Of a DNA stretch of 64,000 nucleotides, positions 38,289 to 45,922 are shown one piece after another. The stretch comes from Micromonospora purpureochromogenes (GTDB lineage Bacteria; Actinomycetota; Actinomycetes; Mycobacteriales; Micromonosporaceae), in assembly GCF_900091515.1 (NCBI RefSeq), contig NZ_LT607410.1:1798001-1862000 (forward strand). The letters are read 5' to 3'. A program made the position numbers and the translations under genes. Within the stretch, counting starts at the first letter, position 1, and the number at the start of each line of letters is the position of its first letter. Under the pieces are notes generated by a model, which was not told where the DNA came from, did no database searches, and saw only the letters and a list, made by a program, of their open reading frames with translations.

Positions 38289-39557
38289 TCAGCTGGCCGT
38301 CTCCGCGGTCGCCCGCTGCTCGGTGCCGGCGGCCTTGGCGGCCTCCGGCTTCGCCGGCGCGGCGGCCGGCTGCTGCATCGGCACACCCGGCACGATGCCG
38401 GCCAGGCCGGAGAGCATCTGGCCGAGCTGGGAGGTGACGGCGTCCTTCTGGCGGGTGAGGTCCTCGACCTCGCGCCGGGCCGCCTGGGTGGTCAGCTCCG
38501 CCTCGGTGCGCGCCTCGGTGAGCTGCCGGTTCGCCTCGGCCTTGGCCTCGTTGAGGGTCTTCTCGGCCAGCGCCTTGGCCTTGTCGACGGTCTCGTTGGC
38601 GGTGCGCTCCGACTCGACCCGACGGGCCTCGGCGCGCTGCTCGATCTCCTTGGCGCGCTCCTGGGCGGCGCGGGCCCGCTGCTCGGCCTCGCCGACCAGC
38701 TTCTGGGTCTGCGCGACCTGCGCGGCGTGCCGCTCGGACTCCTCGCGCTCGGCCTTCTCGCGGCGCTCGGCGAGCTGCAGCTCCAGGGCCTGCAGGTCCT
38801 TGTCCCGCTTGTCGCGGGCGTCGGTGAGCAGCTTGGTCGCCTCGGCCCGCTTCTCCTCGGCCTCGCGCGCGGCCTTGGCCCGCTGCTGGGTGATCTCCCG
38901 CTCGGCGGTGGCGCGCAGGGTGGCGACCTCCCGCTCGACCGTAGACTTCAGCTCGGCCACCTCGTGCGCGGTGACCGTACGCAGCTGCTTGGTCTCCCGG
39001 TCGGCGTCGGCGCGCAGGGTGTCGGCCTCGCGGCGGGCCTGCACGCGGACCTCGGCGGCCTCGCGCTCGGCGCTGGTGCGGACGTTGCCGGCCTCCCGCT
39101 CGGCGGTGGCCTTCATCGCCGCCGCCTCGGCGCGCGCCTTGTCGGTGATCTCCCGGGCCTCCAGGCGGGCCGCGGAGAGGATGCCCTCCGACTCGCGCTT
39201 GGCCTCGTTGCGGTGGTCGTTGGCCTGCTCCTCGGCCAACCGCAGGATCTGCTCGACGCGAGTGCCCAGGCCGGAGAGGGTCGGCCGGCTGTTCTCCTCG
39301 AGCTGCTTGTTGGTGTCGGTGAGCTTCTGCTCGAGCGCGCTCTGGCGCTGCTCGGCCTGGCGGAGCCGACGCTGGGCGTCGTTCATCCGCTGCTCGGCCT
39401 CGGCGCGGGCCTGCTCGGACTGGGTCAGCGCGGCGGTCATCCGGCCGATGAAGTCATCGACCTGGTGAGTGTTGTATCCGCGCAGGCCGACGGTGAAATC
39501 TGGCTGCGAGTTCGCGTTATCGAAGAACGCGAGAGGGGAGGACTGCTGCTGGGGCAT
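38289..39557 (-). CDS. DivIVA-like coiled-coil cytoskeletal protein (Scy/FilP type)
   Basis: A 422-residue protein with a DivIVA-type start (DFTVGLRGYNTHQVDDFIGR, about residues 20-39). It has about 330 residues of heptad-like Ala/Glu/Arg coiled coil and a short Ala/Pro tail (MQQPAAAPAKPEAAKAAG). It shares the motif G.RVEQIL.LAEEQA with the neighbouring 695-residue protein, so the two are paralogues. The likely role is an intermediate-filament-like scaffold at hyphal tips. It lies beside ccrA and mce as filP/scy do in Streptomyces. The two coiled-coil genes are separated by a strong terminator, so they are expressed separately. Confidence 0.86.
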   Translation of the reverse strand: MPQQQSSPLAFFDNANSQPDFTVGLRGYNTHQVDDFIGRMTAALTQSEQARAEAEQRMNDAQRRLRQAEQRQSALEQKLTDTNKQLEENSRPTLSGLGTRVEQILRLAEEQANDHRNEAKRESEGILSAARLEAREITDKARAEAAAMKATAEREAGNVRTSAEREAAEVRVQARREADTLRADADRETKQLRTVTAHEVAELKSTVEREVATLRATAEREITQQRAKAAREAEEKRAEATKLLTDARDKRDKDLQALELQLAERREKAEREESERHAAQVAQTQKLVGEAEQRARAAQERAKEIEQRAEARRVESERTANETVDKAKALAEKTLNEAKAEANRQLTEARTEAELTTQAARREVEDLTRQKDAVTSQLGQMLSGLAGIVPGVPMQQPAAAPAKPEAAKAAGTEQRATAETAS

Positions 39558-39714
39558 TGGGACATACTCGCAGACCCCCCGGGGTCGTTCGCAAGAGCGG
39601 TCCCGAGCTTTCGTGTCCTCATTACATGGTCAACTTCCGCACTCGGCGGACACCGGACCAATCGGCGATCTTGGCAGGTCCCGGGCAGGCCGACGTCACC
39701 GGCGGTGAGCGGGA

Positions 39715-39745
39715 AAAGGGCCGCGGGGGATGCCCGCGGCCCTTT
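39715..39745 (-). terminator. Terminator of ccrA
   Basis: A perfect 13-bp inverted repeat (AAAGGGCCGCGGG / CCCGCGGCCCTTT), 5-nt loop, ends in TTTT on the minus strand. It lies 92 nt past the ccrA stop. Confidence 0.8.
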
Positions 39746-39836
39746 GTCCGTCGTCACTCGAATGGGGGTCCGACGCCCATGTGAAAAGGCAATGGCCGCC
39801 TCACCGCAATGGGCATGTCGGCATCACCCGGACGGC

Positions 39837-41192
39837 TCAGTGGCCGCGGAACCGGTTGATCGCGTCCTCGTGCCGCGAGCGCAGCTCGGTGTTCCGGATG
39901 CCCAGCCCGTCGGTGGGGGCGAGGCAGCGCACGCCGACCTTGCCCTGGTGGGCGTTGCGGTGCACCTCGTACGCGGCCTGGCCGGTCTGCTCCAGCGGGT
40001 AGGTCCTCGACACCGTCGGGTGGATCAGGCCGAGGGACACCAGTCGGTTGGCCTCCCACGCCTCGCGGTAGTTGGCGAAGTGGCTGCCGACGATCCGCTT
40101 GAGGTGCATCCACAGGTAGCGGTTGTCGTACTGGTGCAGGTAGCCGCTGGTGGAGGCGCAGGTGACGATGGTGCCGCCCTTCTTGGCGACGTAGACGCTC
40201 GCGCCGAAGGTCTCCCGGCCGGGGTGCTCGAAGACGATGTCCGGGTCCTCGCCGCCGGTCAGCTCGCGGATCCGCTCGCCGAAGCGGCGCCACTCGTCCT
40301 GGTCCTGGGTCTGCTCGTCCTTCCAGAACCGGAAGCCCTCGGCGGTGCGGTCGATCACCAGCTCGGCGCCCATCTTCCGGCACAGCTCGGCCTTCTCGGG
40401 CGAGGAGACCACGCAGACCGGGATCGCGCCGCCGTTGAGCGCCATCTGGGTGGCGTAGCCGCCCAGGCCGCCGGAGGCGCCCCAGATCAGCACCACGTCG
40501 CCCTGCTTCATGTTGGCGCCGTGGTGCGAGACCAGCTGCCGGTACGCGGTCGAGTTGACCAGCCCGGGGCTGGCCGCCTCCTCCCAGCTCAGGTGACGCG
40601 GCTTGGGCATCAGCTGGTTGGCCTTGACCACGCAGAGTTCGGCGAGGCCGCCGAAGTTCGTCTCGAAGCCCCAGATCCGCTGTTGCGGGTCGAGCATGGT
40701 GTCGTCGTGGCCGGCCGCGTCCTCCAGCTCCACCGAGAGGCAGTGCGCGACGACCTCGTCGCCGGCCTTCCACTTGGTCACGCCGGGACCGGTGCGCAGC
40801 ACCACGCCCGCCGCGTCCGAACCCACCACGTGGTACGGCAGGTCGTGCCGGCGGGTCAGCTCGGAGAGCCGGCCGTAGCGCTGGAGGAACTTGAAGGTCG
40901 GCAGCGGCTCGAAGATGCTGGTCCAGACCGTGTTGTAGTTGATGGCGCTGGCCATCACCGCGACCAGGGCCTCGCCCGGGGCGAGCTCCGGGGTGGGCAC
41001 CTCCTGCAGGTGCAGGGCCTTGCGCGGATCCTTGTCGCGGGTGGCCATCCCGTCGAACATCCGGGTGTCCTCGGCCCGGACGACCACGCCGCGGTAGGTC
41101 TCCGGTACCGGAAGTCCGGCGAGACCGGCGAGCTCGCGCTCCGGCTGGTCGGAGCCCTCCGCCGCCATGATCGCTTCGAGGATGTCCTGCAC
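39837..41192 (-). CDS. ccrA: Crotonyl-CoA carboxylase/reductase
   Basis: Reductively carboxylates crotonyl-CoA to ethylmalonyl-CoA with NADPH and CO2. It is the key enzyme of the ethylmalonyl-CoA pathway and of polyketide extender-unit supply. The 451-residue MDR-fold protein contains PYHVVGSDAAGVVLRTGPGV, the cofactor loop GASGGLGGYATQMA, DIVFEHPGRETFGASV (the CoA/CO2-pocket region) and SHFANYREAWEANRL. Start: GTG 41192 has a perfect GGGAGG 5 nt upstream and gives the length and N-terminus (QDILEAI) of known Ccr proteins; in-frame ATGs at 41243 and 41288 lack well-placed sites. The promoter contains a TACYGNNCRGTA palindrome shared with ecm and icmA. Confidence 0.93.
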   Translation of the reverse strand: MQDILEAIMAAEGSDQPERELAGLAGLPVPETYRGVVVRAEDTRMFDGMATRDKDPRKALHLQEVPTPELAPGEALVAVMASAINYNTVWTSIFEPLPTFKFLQRYGRLSELTRRHDLPYHVVGSDAAGVVLRTGPGVTKWKAGDEVVAHCLSVELEDAAGHDDTMLDPQQRIWGFETNFGGLAELCVVKANQLMPKPRHLSWEEAASPGLVNSTAYRQLVSHHGANMKQGDVVLIWGASGGLGGYATQMALNGGAIPVCVVSSPEKAELCRKMGAELVIDRTAEGFRFWKDEQTQDQDEWRRFGERIRELTGGEDPDIVFEHPGRETFGASVYVAKKGGTIVTCASTSGYLHQYDNRYLWMHLKRIVGSHFANYREAWEANRLVSLGLIHPTVSRTYPLEQTGQAAYEVHRNAHQGKVGVRCLAPTDGLGIRNTELRSRHEDAINRFRGH

Positions 41193-41322
41193 GGTGACCT
41201 CCCGTTCGTCCGCACCCACGCCGGGGGGCAGGGGTGCTGCCATCGTCGGCGCCGGTGCGACCGACCGCCATGTCGGCAATCGACACATCCGGCACCGGTC
41301 GCGCTCCTTGTTGGGCCGGACG

Positions 41323-41336
41323 TTACTGAACGGTAG
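41323..41336. promoter_or_regulatory. Palindromic operator candidate upstream of ccrA
   Basis: TTACTGAACGGTAG differs by one base from the site before ecm. On the minus strand it overlaps a -10-like TACCGT (41335-41330), which would place the transcript start near 41323. Confidence 0.55.
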
Positions 41337-41464
41337 CTAGGGCCGGAAGTCCTGTGTGAAAAACTGCATTGGCCGATGCGTGGAGATGTCCACGGCGCAC
41401 CCGTACCGCGCATCCCCGCGCTCCGCCCCGTTCCCGGTGCCCGCCGGCGGGGTCCGCCGGCACC

Positions 41465-41517
41465 GTTCGCAGCTGTCGCGGTGTCCGGCGATCGGGACAC
41501 CGCGACACGCCGCGAAC
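41465..41517 (-). terminator. Terminator downstream of mce
   Basis: GTTCGC and TGTCGCGGTGTCC pair with GGACACCGCGACA and GCGAAC (13-bp perfect inner stem, 6-bp outer stem). It starts about 30 nt after the mce stop codon. Confidence 0.7.
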
Positions 41518-41547
41518 GGCGGGACAGGGCGGAACGGGCAGCGGCGG

Positions 41548-42024
41548 TCAGTGCGGGTCGGCGGCCGGTTCGACCAGCTCGACCAGGACGCCACCGGCGT
41601 CCTTGGGGTGCACGAAGTTGATCCGGGAGTCGGCGGTACCGCGCTTCGGCTTCTCGTAGAGCAGCCGTACGCCCCGCTCGCGCAGCGCGGCGCAGGCGGC
41701 GTCGATGTCGGCCACCGTGTACGCCACCTGCTGCACGCCCGGCCCGTTGCGGTCCAGGAACTTGGCGATGGTCGACTCCGGGGTCAGCGGGGCGAGCAGC
41801 TGCACGCAGCCGCCCTCGGTGGTCGGGCCGACGGCCAGCATCGCCTCGCGTACGCCCTGCTCGGTGTTGGTCTCGACGTGCACGCAGCGCATGCCGAAGG
41901 TGCGCTGGTAGAAGTCGATCGCGGCGTCGAGGTCGGCGACCGCGACCCCGACGTGGTCGATGCGGCGCAGTCCGATGTCTGTGACATAGTCGGCAGCGGG
42001 CTCGACGGGGGAGTTCTCAGCCAT
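41548..42024 (-). CDS. mce: Methylmalonyl-CoA / ethylmalonyl-CoA epimerase
   Basis: A VOC-fold epimerase of 158 residues. [20 protein letters not shown] carries the first metal histidine, [20 protein letters not shown] is the family's signature segment, [16 protein letters not shown] replaces the second histidine region with Gln-Gln, and VLVELVEP supplies the final glutamate. The QQ in place of the common HH or H residue is worth noting but occurs in actinobacterial sequences. It interconverts the 2R and 2S acyl-CoA forms between Ccr and the mutases. It is divergent from the thiolase gene with a 63-bp shared promoter region. Confidence 0.88.
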   Translation of the reverse strand: MAENSPVEPAADYVTDIGLRRIDHVGVAVADLDAAIDFYQRTFGMRCVHVETNTEQGVREAMLAVGPTTEGGCVQLLAPLTPESTIAKFLDRNGPGVQQVAYTVADIDAACAALRERGVRLLYEKPKRGTADSRINFVHPKDAGGVLVELVEPAADPH

Positions 42025-42036
42025 GGCGCTAGTCTG

Positions 42037-42054
42037 ACCGAACAATCGTTAAGG
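42037..42054. promoter_or_regulatory. Operator-like element between mce and the thiolase gene
   Basis: ACCGAACAATCGTTAAGG resembles the reverse complement of 45855-45869 before icmA (CTGAACGATCGCTAA) and the right half of the ecm site. The match to the TACYGNNCRGTA core is weaker than at the other three loci. Confidence 0.35.
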
Positions 42055-42087
42055 CGTACAGGTCGGCACCCCCCTCGGAGGCAGGCA

Positions 42088-43287
42088 ATGGCTTCGGTGA
42101 TCATCAGCGGCGCGCGGACCCCCATGGGGCGCCTGCTGGGCAACCTCAAGGATCTCCCGGCGACGAAGCTGGGCGGCGTCGCGATCAAGGCGGCGTTGGA
42201 GCGCGCCGGCGTGGCCCCGGACCAGGTGCAGTACGTGATCATGGGGCAGGTGCTCCAGGCCGGCGCCGGGCAGATCCCGGCCCGGCAGGCGGCGGTCGAG
42301 GCCGGCATCCCGATGTCCGTACCGGCGCTGACCATCAACAAGGTCTGCCTCTCCGGCCTGGACGCGATCGCCCTGGCCGACCAGCTCATCCGGGCCGGTG
42401 AGTTCGACATCGTGGTGGCCGGCGGCATGGAGTCGATGACCAACGCCCCGCACCTGCTGCTCGGCCAGCGCTCCGGCTACAAGTACGGCGACGTCACGAT
42501 CAAGGACCACATGGCGCTCGACGGGCTGACCGACGCCTGGGACTGCTGCGCGATGGGCGAGTCCACCGAGAAGCACGGCGTGCGGCACGGCATCACCCGC
42601 GAGGAGCAGGACGCGTTCGCCGCGACCAGCCACCAGCGGGCCGCCGCCGCGCAGAAGAACGGCCACTTCGCCGACGAGATCGCCCCGGTGGTCATCCCGC
42701 AGCGCAAGGGCGAGCCGCTGGTGATCAGCGAGGACGAGGGCATCCGTCCCGACACCACGGCCGAGTCGCTGGCGAAGCTGCGCCCGGCGTTCACCAAGGA
42801 CGGCACCATCACCGCCGGCAGCTCCTCGCCGATCTCCGACGGCTCCGCCGCCGTGGTCGTGATGAGCAAGGCCAAGGCCAAGGAGCTGGGGCTGACCTGG
42901 CTGGCCGAGATCGGCGCGCACGGCAACGTCGCGGGTCCGGACAACTCCCTGCACTCGCAGCCGTCCAACGCCATCCAGCACGCCCTCAAGAAGGGCGGGC
43001 TGAGCGTCTCCGATCTGGACCTGATCGAGATCAACGAGGCGTTCGCCCAGGTCGGCATCCAGTCGGCCCGCGACCTCGGGGTCAGCCCGGACAAGGTCAA
43101 CGTCAACGGCGGCGCGATCGCGCTGGGCCACCCGATCGGCATGTCCGGCGCCCGGCTGGTGCTCACCCTCGCGCTGGAGCTCAAGCGCCGCGGCGGCGGC
43201 ACCGGCGCGGCCGCGCTCTGCGGCGGCGGTGGTCAGGGTGACGCGCTGATCATCCACGTGCCGGCTGGGGCCGAGAGCCAGCAGTGA
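42088..43287 (+). CDS. Acetyl-CoA C-acetyltransferase (thiolase)
   Basis: Condenses two acetyl-CoA to acetoacetyl-CoA or runs in reverse. It is 399 residues. [13 protein letters not shown] has the nucleophile Cys 87, NEAFAQ and [16 protein letters not shown] carry the catalytic histidines, and [13 protein letters not shown] the second cysteine. It is the entry step to the C4 branch used by the 3-hydroxybutyryl-CoA dehydrogenases and Ccr. Ribosome binding site GGAGG is at 42077. It is followed by meaB through an unusual repeated linker (43284-43402). Confidence 0.93.
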   Translation: MASVIISGARTPMGRLLGNLKDLPATKLGGVAIKAALERAGVAPDQVQYVIMGQVLQAGAGQIPARQAAVEAGIPMSVPALTINKVCLSGLDAIALADQLIRAGEFDIVVAGGMESMTNAPHLLLGQRSGYKYGDVTIKDHMALDGLTDAWDCCAMGESTEKHGVRHGITREEQDAFAATSHQRAAAAQKNGHFADEIAPVVIPQRKGEPLVISEDEGIRPDTTAESLAKLRPAFTKDGTITAGSSSPISDGSAAVVVMSKAKAKELGLTWLAEIGAHGNVAGPDNSLHSQPSNAIQHALKKGGLSVSDLDLIEINEAFAQVGIQSARDLGVSPDKVNVNGGAIALGHPIGMSGARLVLTLALELKRRGGGTGAAALCGGGGQGDALIIHVPAGAESQQ

Positions 43288-43402
43288 GCGCGCGGAGCGG
43301 GTCGGCGCTGCCCGCCCCGCAGCCGCAGGACGAAGGAACAACTGTGAACGCGAGGAGCGAGCCGGTGTGGCGAGCCCCGCGGTCGTGAACGAAGGATCAA
43401 CA
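43284..43402 (+). repeat. Duplicated linker with a coupled mini-ORF between thiolase and meaB
   Basis: Two imperfect copies of about 60 bp lie head to tail (43284-43343 and 43344-43402). Each starts GTGA(G/A)CGCG and ends GAAGGA(A/T)CAAC(T/A) just before the next GTG. The first GTG overlaps the thiolase stop, and the frame runs 34 codons through both copies to TGA 43388. The last copy's GAAGGA is the ribosome binding site of meaB. It looks like repeated duplication of a start region. Confidence 0.7.
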
Positions 43403-44407
43403 GTGAGCGACGCCGTCGACCACGCCCCGGCGGCGGCCACCGGGCCGGTGCGCCGCAGTCGGGACGTACCGATGCTGGTGGAGCGGGCCCGCGCGGGTGA
43501 CCCCCGCGCGGTGGCCCGGCTGATCACCCTGGTCGAGTCCGGTGACGAGGTGCTGCCGCAGGTGGCGGCGGCCCTCGCGCCGTACGCCGGTCAGGCCCAG
43601 GTGGTGGGCCTGACCGGCTCGCCCGGGGTGGGCAAGTCGACCACCACCAACGAGCTGGTGCGCGCGCTGCGGGCGCGCGGTCACCGGGTCGGTGTGCTGG
43701 CGATCGACCCGTCCAGCCCGTTCACCGGCGGCGCGATCCTCGGCGACCGGGTCCGGATGCAGGACCACGCCACCGACCCGGGGGTCTACATCCGCTCGAT
43801 GTCCAGCCGCGGCCACCTCGGCGGGCTCTCCGCGGCCACGCCGCAGGCGGTGCGGGTGCTCGAGGGCGCCGGCTGCGACGTGGTGCTGGTGGAGACCGTC
43901 GGGGTCGGCCAGGCCGAGGTCGAGGTGGCCTCGCTCGCCGACACCACCCTGGTCCTGCTGGCCCCCGGCATGGGCGACGCGATCCAGGCGGTCAAGGCCG
44001 GCATCCTGGAGATCGCCGACGTCTTCGTGGTCAACAAGGCCGACCGGGACGGCGCCGACGCGACGGTGCGCGACATCCAGGGCATGATCGCTCTCGGTGA
44101 GCGCGGCCCCGGCGAGTGGCGTCCGCAGGTGGTCCGGGCGATCGCCGCGCGGGGCGAGGGGATCGACGACATCGCCGCCGCCATCGACAAGCACCGCGGC
44201 TGGCTGGAGCAGCACGACGAGCTGCGCCGGCGCCGGGAGACGCGGGCCGCCGCCGAGATCGAGGCGATCGCGCTCGGCGTGCTCCGCGCCCGGATCGGTT
44301 CACTGCGCGACGGTACGGAGCTGTCGACGCTCGCCGCCAAGGTGGCCGAGGGCGCGCTCGACCCGTACGCCGCCGCGGACGAGCTGCTGTCCCAGCTCGG
44401 CTCCTGA
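43403..44407 (+). CDS. meaB: MeaB/ArgK-type GTPase, B12-mutase chaperone
   Basis: A SIMIBI-class G protein that protects and reloads adenosylcobalamin-dependent acyl-CoA mutases. It is 334 residues. P-loop GSPGVGKS is at residues 72-79, followed by VLAIDPSSPFTGGAILGDRV (switch I), VETVGVGQAEVEVA (switch II) and VVNKADRDGAD (guanine recognition). The C-terminal helices (ETRAAAEIEAIALGVLRARI) form the dimerisation region. It lies between the thiolase and icmA, so isobutyryl-CoA mutase and ethylmalonyl-CoA mutase are its probable clients. GTG 43403 follows GAAGGA at 43391-43396. Confidence 0.93.
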   Translation: MSDAVDHAPAAATGPVRRSRDVPMLVERARAGDPRAVARLITLVESGDEVLPQVAAALAPYAGQAQVVGLTGSPGVGKSTTTNELVRALRARGHRVGVLAIDPSSPFTGGAILGDRVRMQDHATDPGVYIRSMSSRGHLGGLSAATPQAVRVLEGAGCDVVLVETVGVGQAEVEVASLADTTLVLLAPGMGDAIQAVKAGILEIADVFVVNKADRDGADATVRDIQGMIALGERGPGEWRPQVVRAIAARGEGIDDIAAAIDKHRGWLEQHDELRRRRETRAAAEIEAIALGVLRARIGSLRDGTELSTLAAKVAEGALDPYAAADELLSQLGS

Positions 44408-44507
44408 CCCGTCCGGTCGCCCCGTCCGGGGGATTGACGGGCCCGCCCCGCGGGCACAGTCATCATCGATCGAGCGTGATCGGTGGTGACTCCGGACGGG
44501 GTACGGG

Positions 44508-45344
44508 ATGGACGCGGGTCAGGGGCCGGTGCGGCCGGAGGCGGATGGTCGGTCCGACCGCCGGCCGTCGGTGGGCACCGTGCTCGCGATGGTGCTCCTC
44601 GCCGGCCTGCTGATCCTGGTTCTGGCGGTGGTGGCCACGGGCGTCGGCGGGCACGACCCCGCGCGCGTCGTCATGGGTGCCTCGGGCGCCCTCGTCCTGG
44701 GGGCGCCGCTCGGCTTCCTCCTGCACGTCTGGCTGCCGCGCCGGCGCTCGGGCCCGCCGCCGACCCTGACGCCGGCGCCGGACGGCGGTGAGCGGGGCGT
44801 CCGCTTCGGCTACGCGATCCGGTCCTACGTCTGGTTCACCGCGCTGCTGTTGGTGACCCTGCTGGTCTTCACCGGGGCGGCGCTGGTCGCGGCCCTCTCC
44901 GGTGGCGTCCTCGGGTGGGTTTTCGCGGTCGGGTTCGCGGCGCTGGGGCTGCTGCTCGGGTGGTACCTGTTGACCATGCTGCGGTTGACCCCCGGCGGAC
45001 TGACCCTGTCGCCGGTCGGGATCACGCACCGCGGCCTCGCCCACCTCCACCGGGTGCCGTGGCGGGACGTCCACGCGGTCGGGACGGTGCGGCTCGGCAC
45101 CCCGTCGATCGTGGTCCGGGCGGCCCGGTCGGACGACACCGTCGTACGCCGGCACACCGGGCGGTTCGACACGGGGGAGCTGCGCTTCTTCCCCTTCCTG
45201 GTGGTGCGGGAGTACTGGCTGGCCAACGACCCGGCCATGGTCCTCGACGCGCTCACCTTCTACCAGGCACACCCGGAGTTGCGTGCCGAACTCGCCACCC
45301 CCGACGCGCTGCGCCGGATCGCCGCGGGCGGGACCCGGGACTGA
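44508..45344 (+). CDS. Four-helix membrane protein with PH-like C-terminal domain
   Basis: A 278-residue protein. Two hydrophobic helices lie near residues 25-45 and 52-72 and two more near 105-127 and 131-152. A beta-rich domain follows, starting MLRLTPGGLTLSPVGITHRG and VPWRDVHAVGTV, which is the look of bacterial PH-like (bPH) domains in actinobacterial membrane proteins. The last 60 residues include FFPFLVVREYWLANDPAMVL. Function unknown. It stands as a single transcription unit between meaB and the Asp23 gene. Confidence 0.7.
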   Translation: MDAGQGPVRPEADGRSDRRPSVGTVLAMVLLAGLLILVLAVVATGVGGHDPARVVMGASGALVLGAPLGFLLHVWLPRRRSGPPPTLTPAPDGGERGVRFGYAIRSYVWFTALLLVTLLVFTGAALVAALSGGVLGWVFAVGFAALGLLLGWYLLTMLRLTPGGLTLSPVGITHRGLAHLHRVPWRDVHAVGTVRLGTPSIVVRAARSDDTVVRRHTGRFDTGELRFFPFLVVREYWLANDPAMVLDALTFYQAHPELRAELATPDALRRIAAGGTRD

Positions 45345-45425
45345 CGGCTCCACTGCGGACCGCCGCCTAGTACGCTCGCACCGCCACATGGCGAGCGTGG
45401 GGCTGGACGAGTGGGCGGGTAGACC

Positions 45426-45827
45426 ATGGCTGACGAGGCGACGCAGGAGCTGTCGGTGACTCCGGACGCGGTGGCGGGCGGGACGACGCAGGTCTCCGAC
45501 GAGGTGGTGGAGAAGATCGCGGTGGCCGCCGCCCGGTCCGTGACCGGGGTGGCCGAGCTCGGTGGCGACGTCGCCCGGTTCTTCAACGCCGTGCTCGACC
45601 GGGTCGGCCTGGATGAGGTCGGCGACGCGCGGCGGGGCTGCTCGGCGCACGTGACCGACGGTGGGGCCGTGGTCAACCTGGTGCTGGTGATCTCCGCCGG
45701 GCACCCGGTGCCGCAGGTGACCGACGCGGTGCGGGTGGCGGTGACGGCGGCGGTCGAGGCGTACGGGCTGCGCGCCGACGAGATCAACATCCGGGTGGAC
45801 GACGTCGCGCTCGACGCCCCGGCCTGA
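45426..45827 (+). CDS. Asp23/Gls24 family protein
   Basis: A 133-residue protein with the Asp23/Gls24 pattern: TQVSDEVVEKIAVAAARSVT at the start, GVAEL, then ADEINIRVDDVAL at the end. The family is linked to envelope stress and membrane-associated complexes in Firmicutes and is common in actinomycetes. It has no membrane helix itself. TACGCT at 45372-45377 could be a -10 element. Confidence 0.85.
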   Translation: MADEATQELSVTPDAVAGGTTQVSDEVVEKIAVAAARSVTGVAELGGDVARFFNAVLDRVGLDEVGDARRGCSAHVTDGGAVVNLVLVISAGHPVPQVTDAVRVAVTAAVEAYGLRADEINIRVDDVALDAPA

Positions 45828-45832
45828 TCAGG

Positions 45833-45869
45833 TTACCGACCAGTACGGGCTTCCTTAGCGATCGTTCAG
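45833..45869. promoter_or_regulatory. Two operator-like palindromes upstream of icmA
   Basis: TTACCGACCAGTAC (45833-45846) has the same TACYGNNCRGTA core as the ecm and ccrA sites when read on the other strand (TACTGGTCGGTA). TTAGCGATCGTTCAG (45855-45869) lies 9 bp further on. A -10-like TACACT is at 45880-45885, so both sites sit just upstream of, or over, the -35 position. Confidence 0.5.
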
Positions 45870-45922
45870 GACTCCGTTCTACACTCGGTGTTCAGTCGAG
45901 GACTCGAGGAGGAGCCCCGCGG

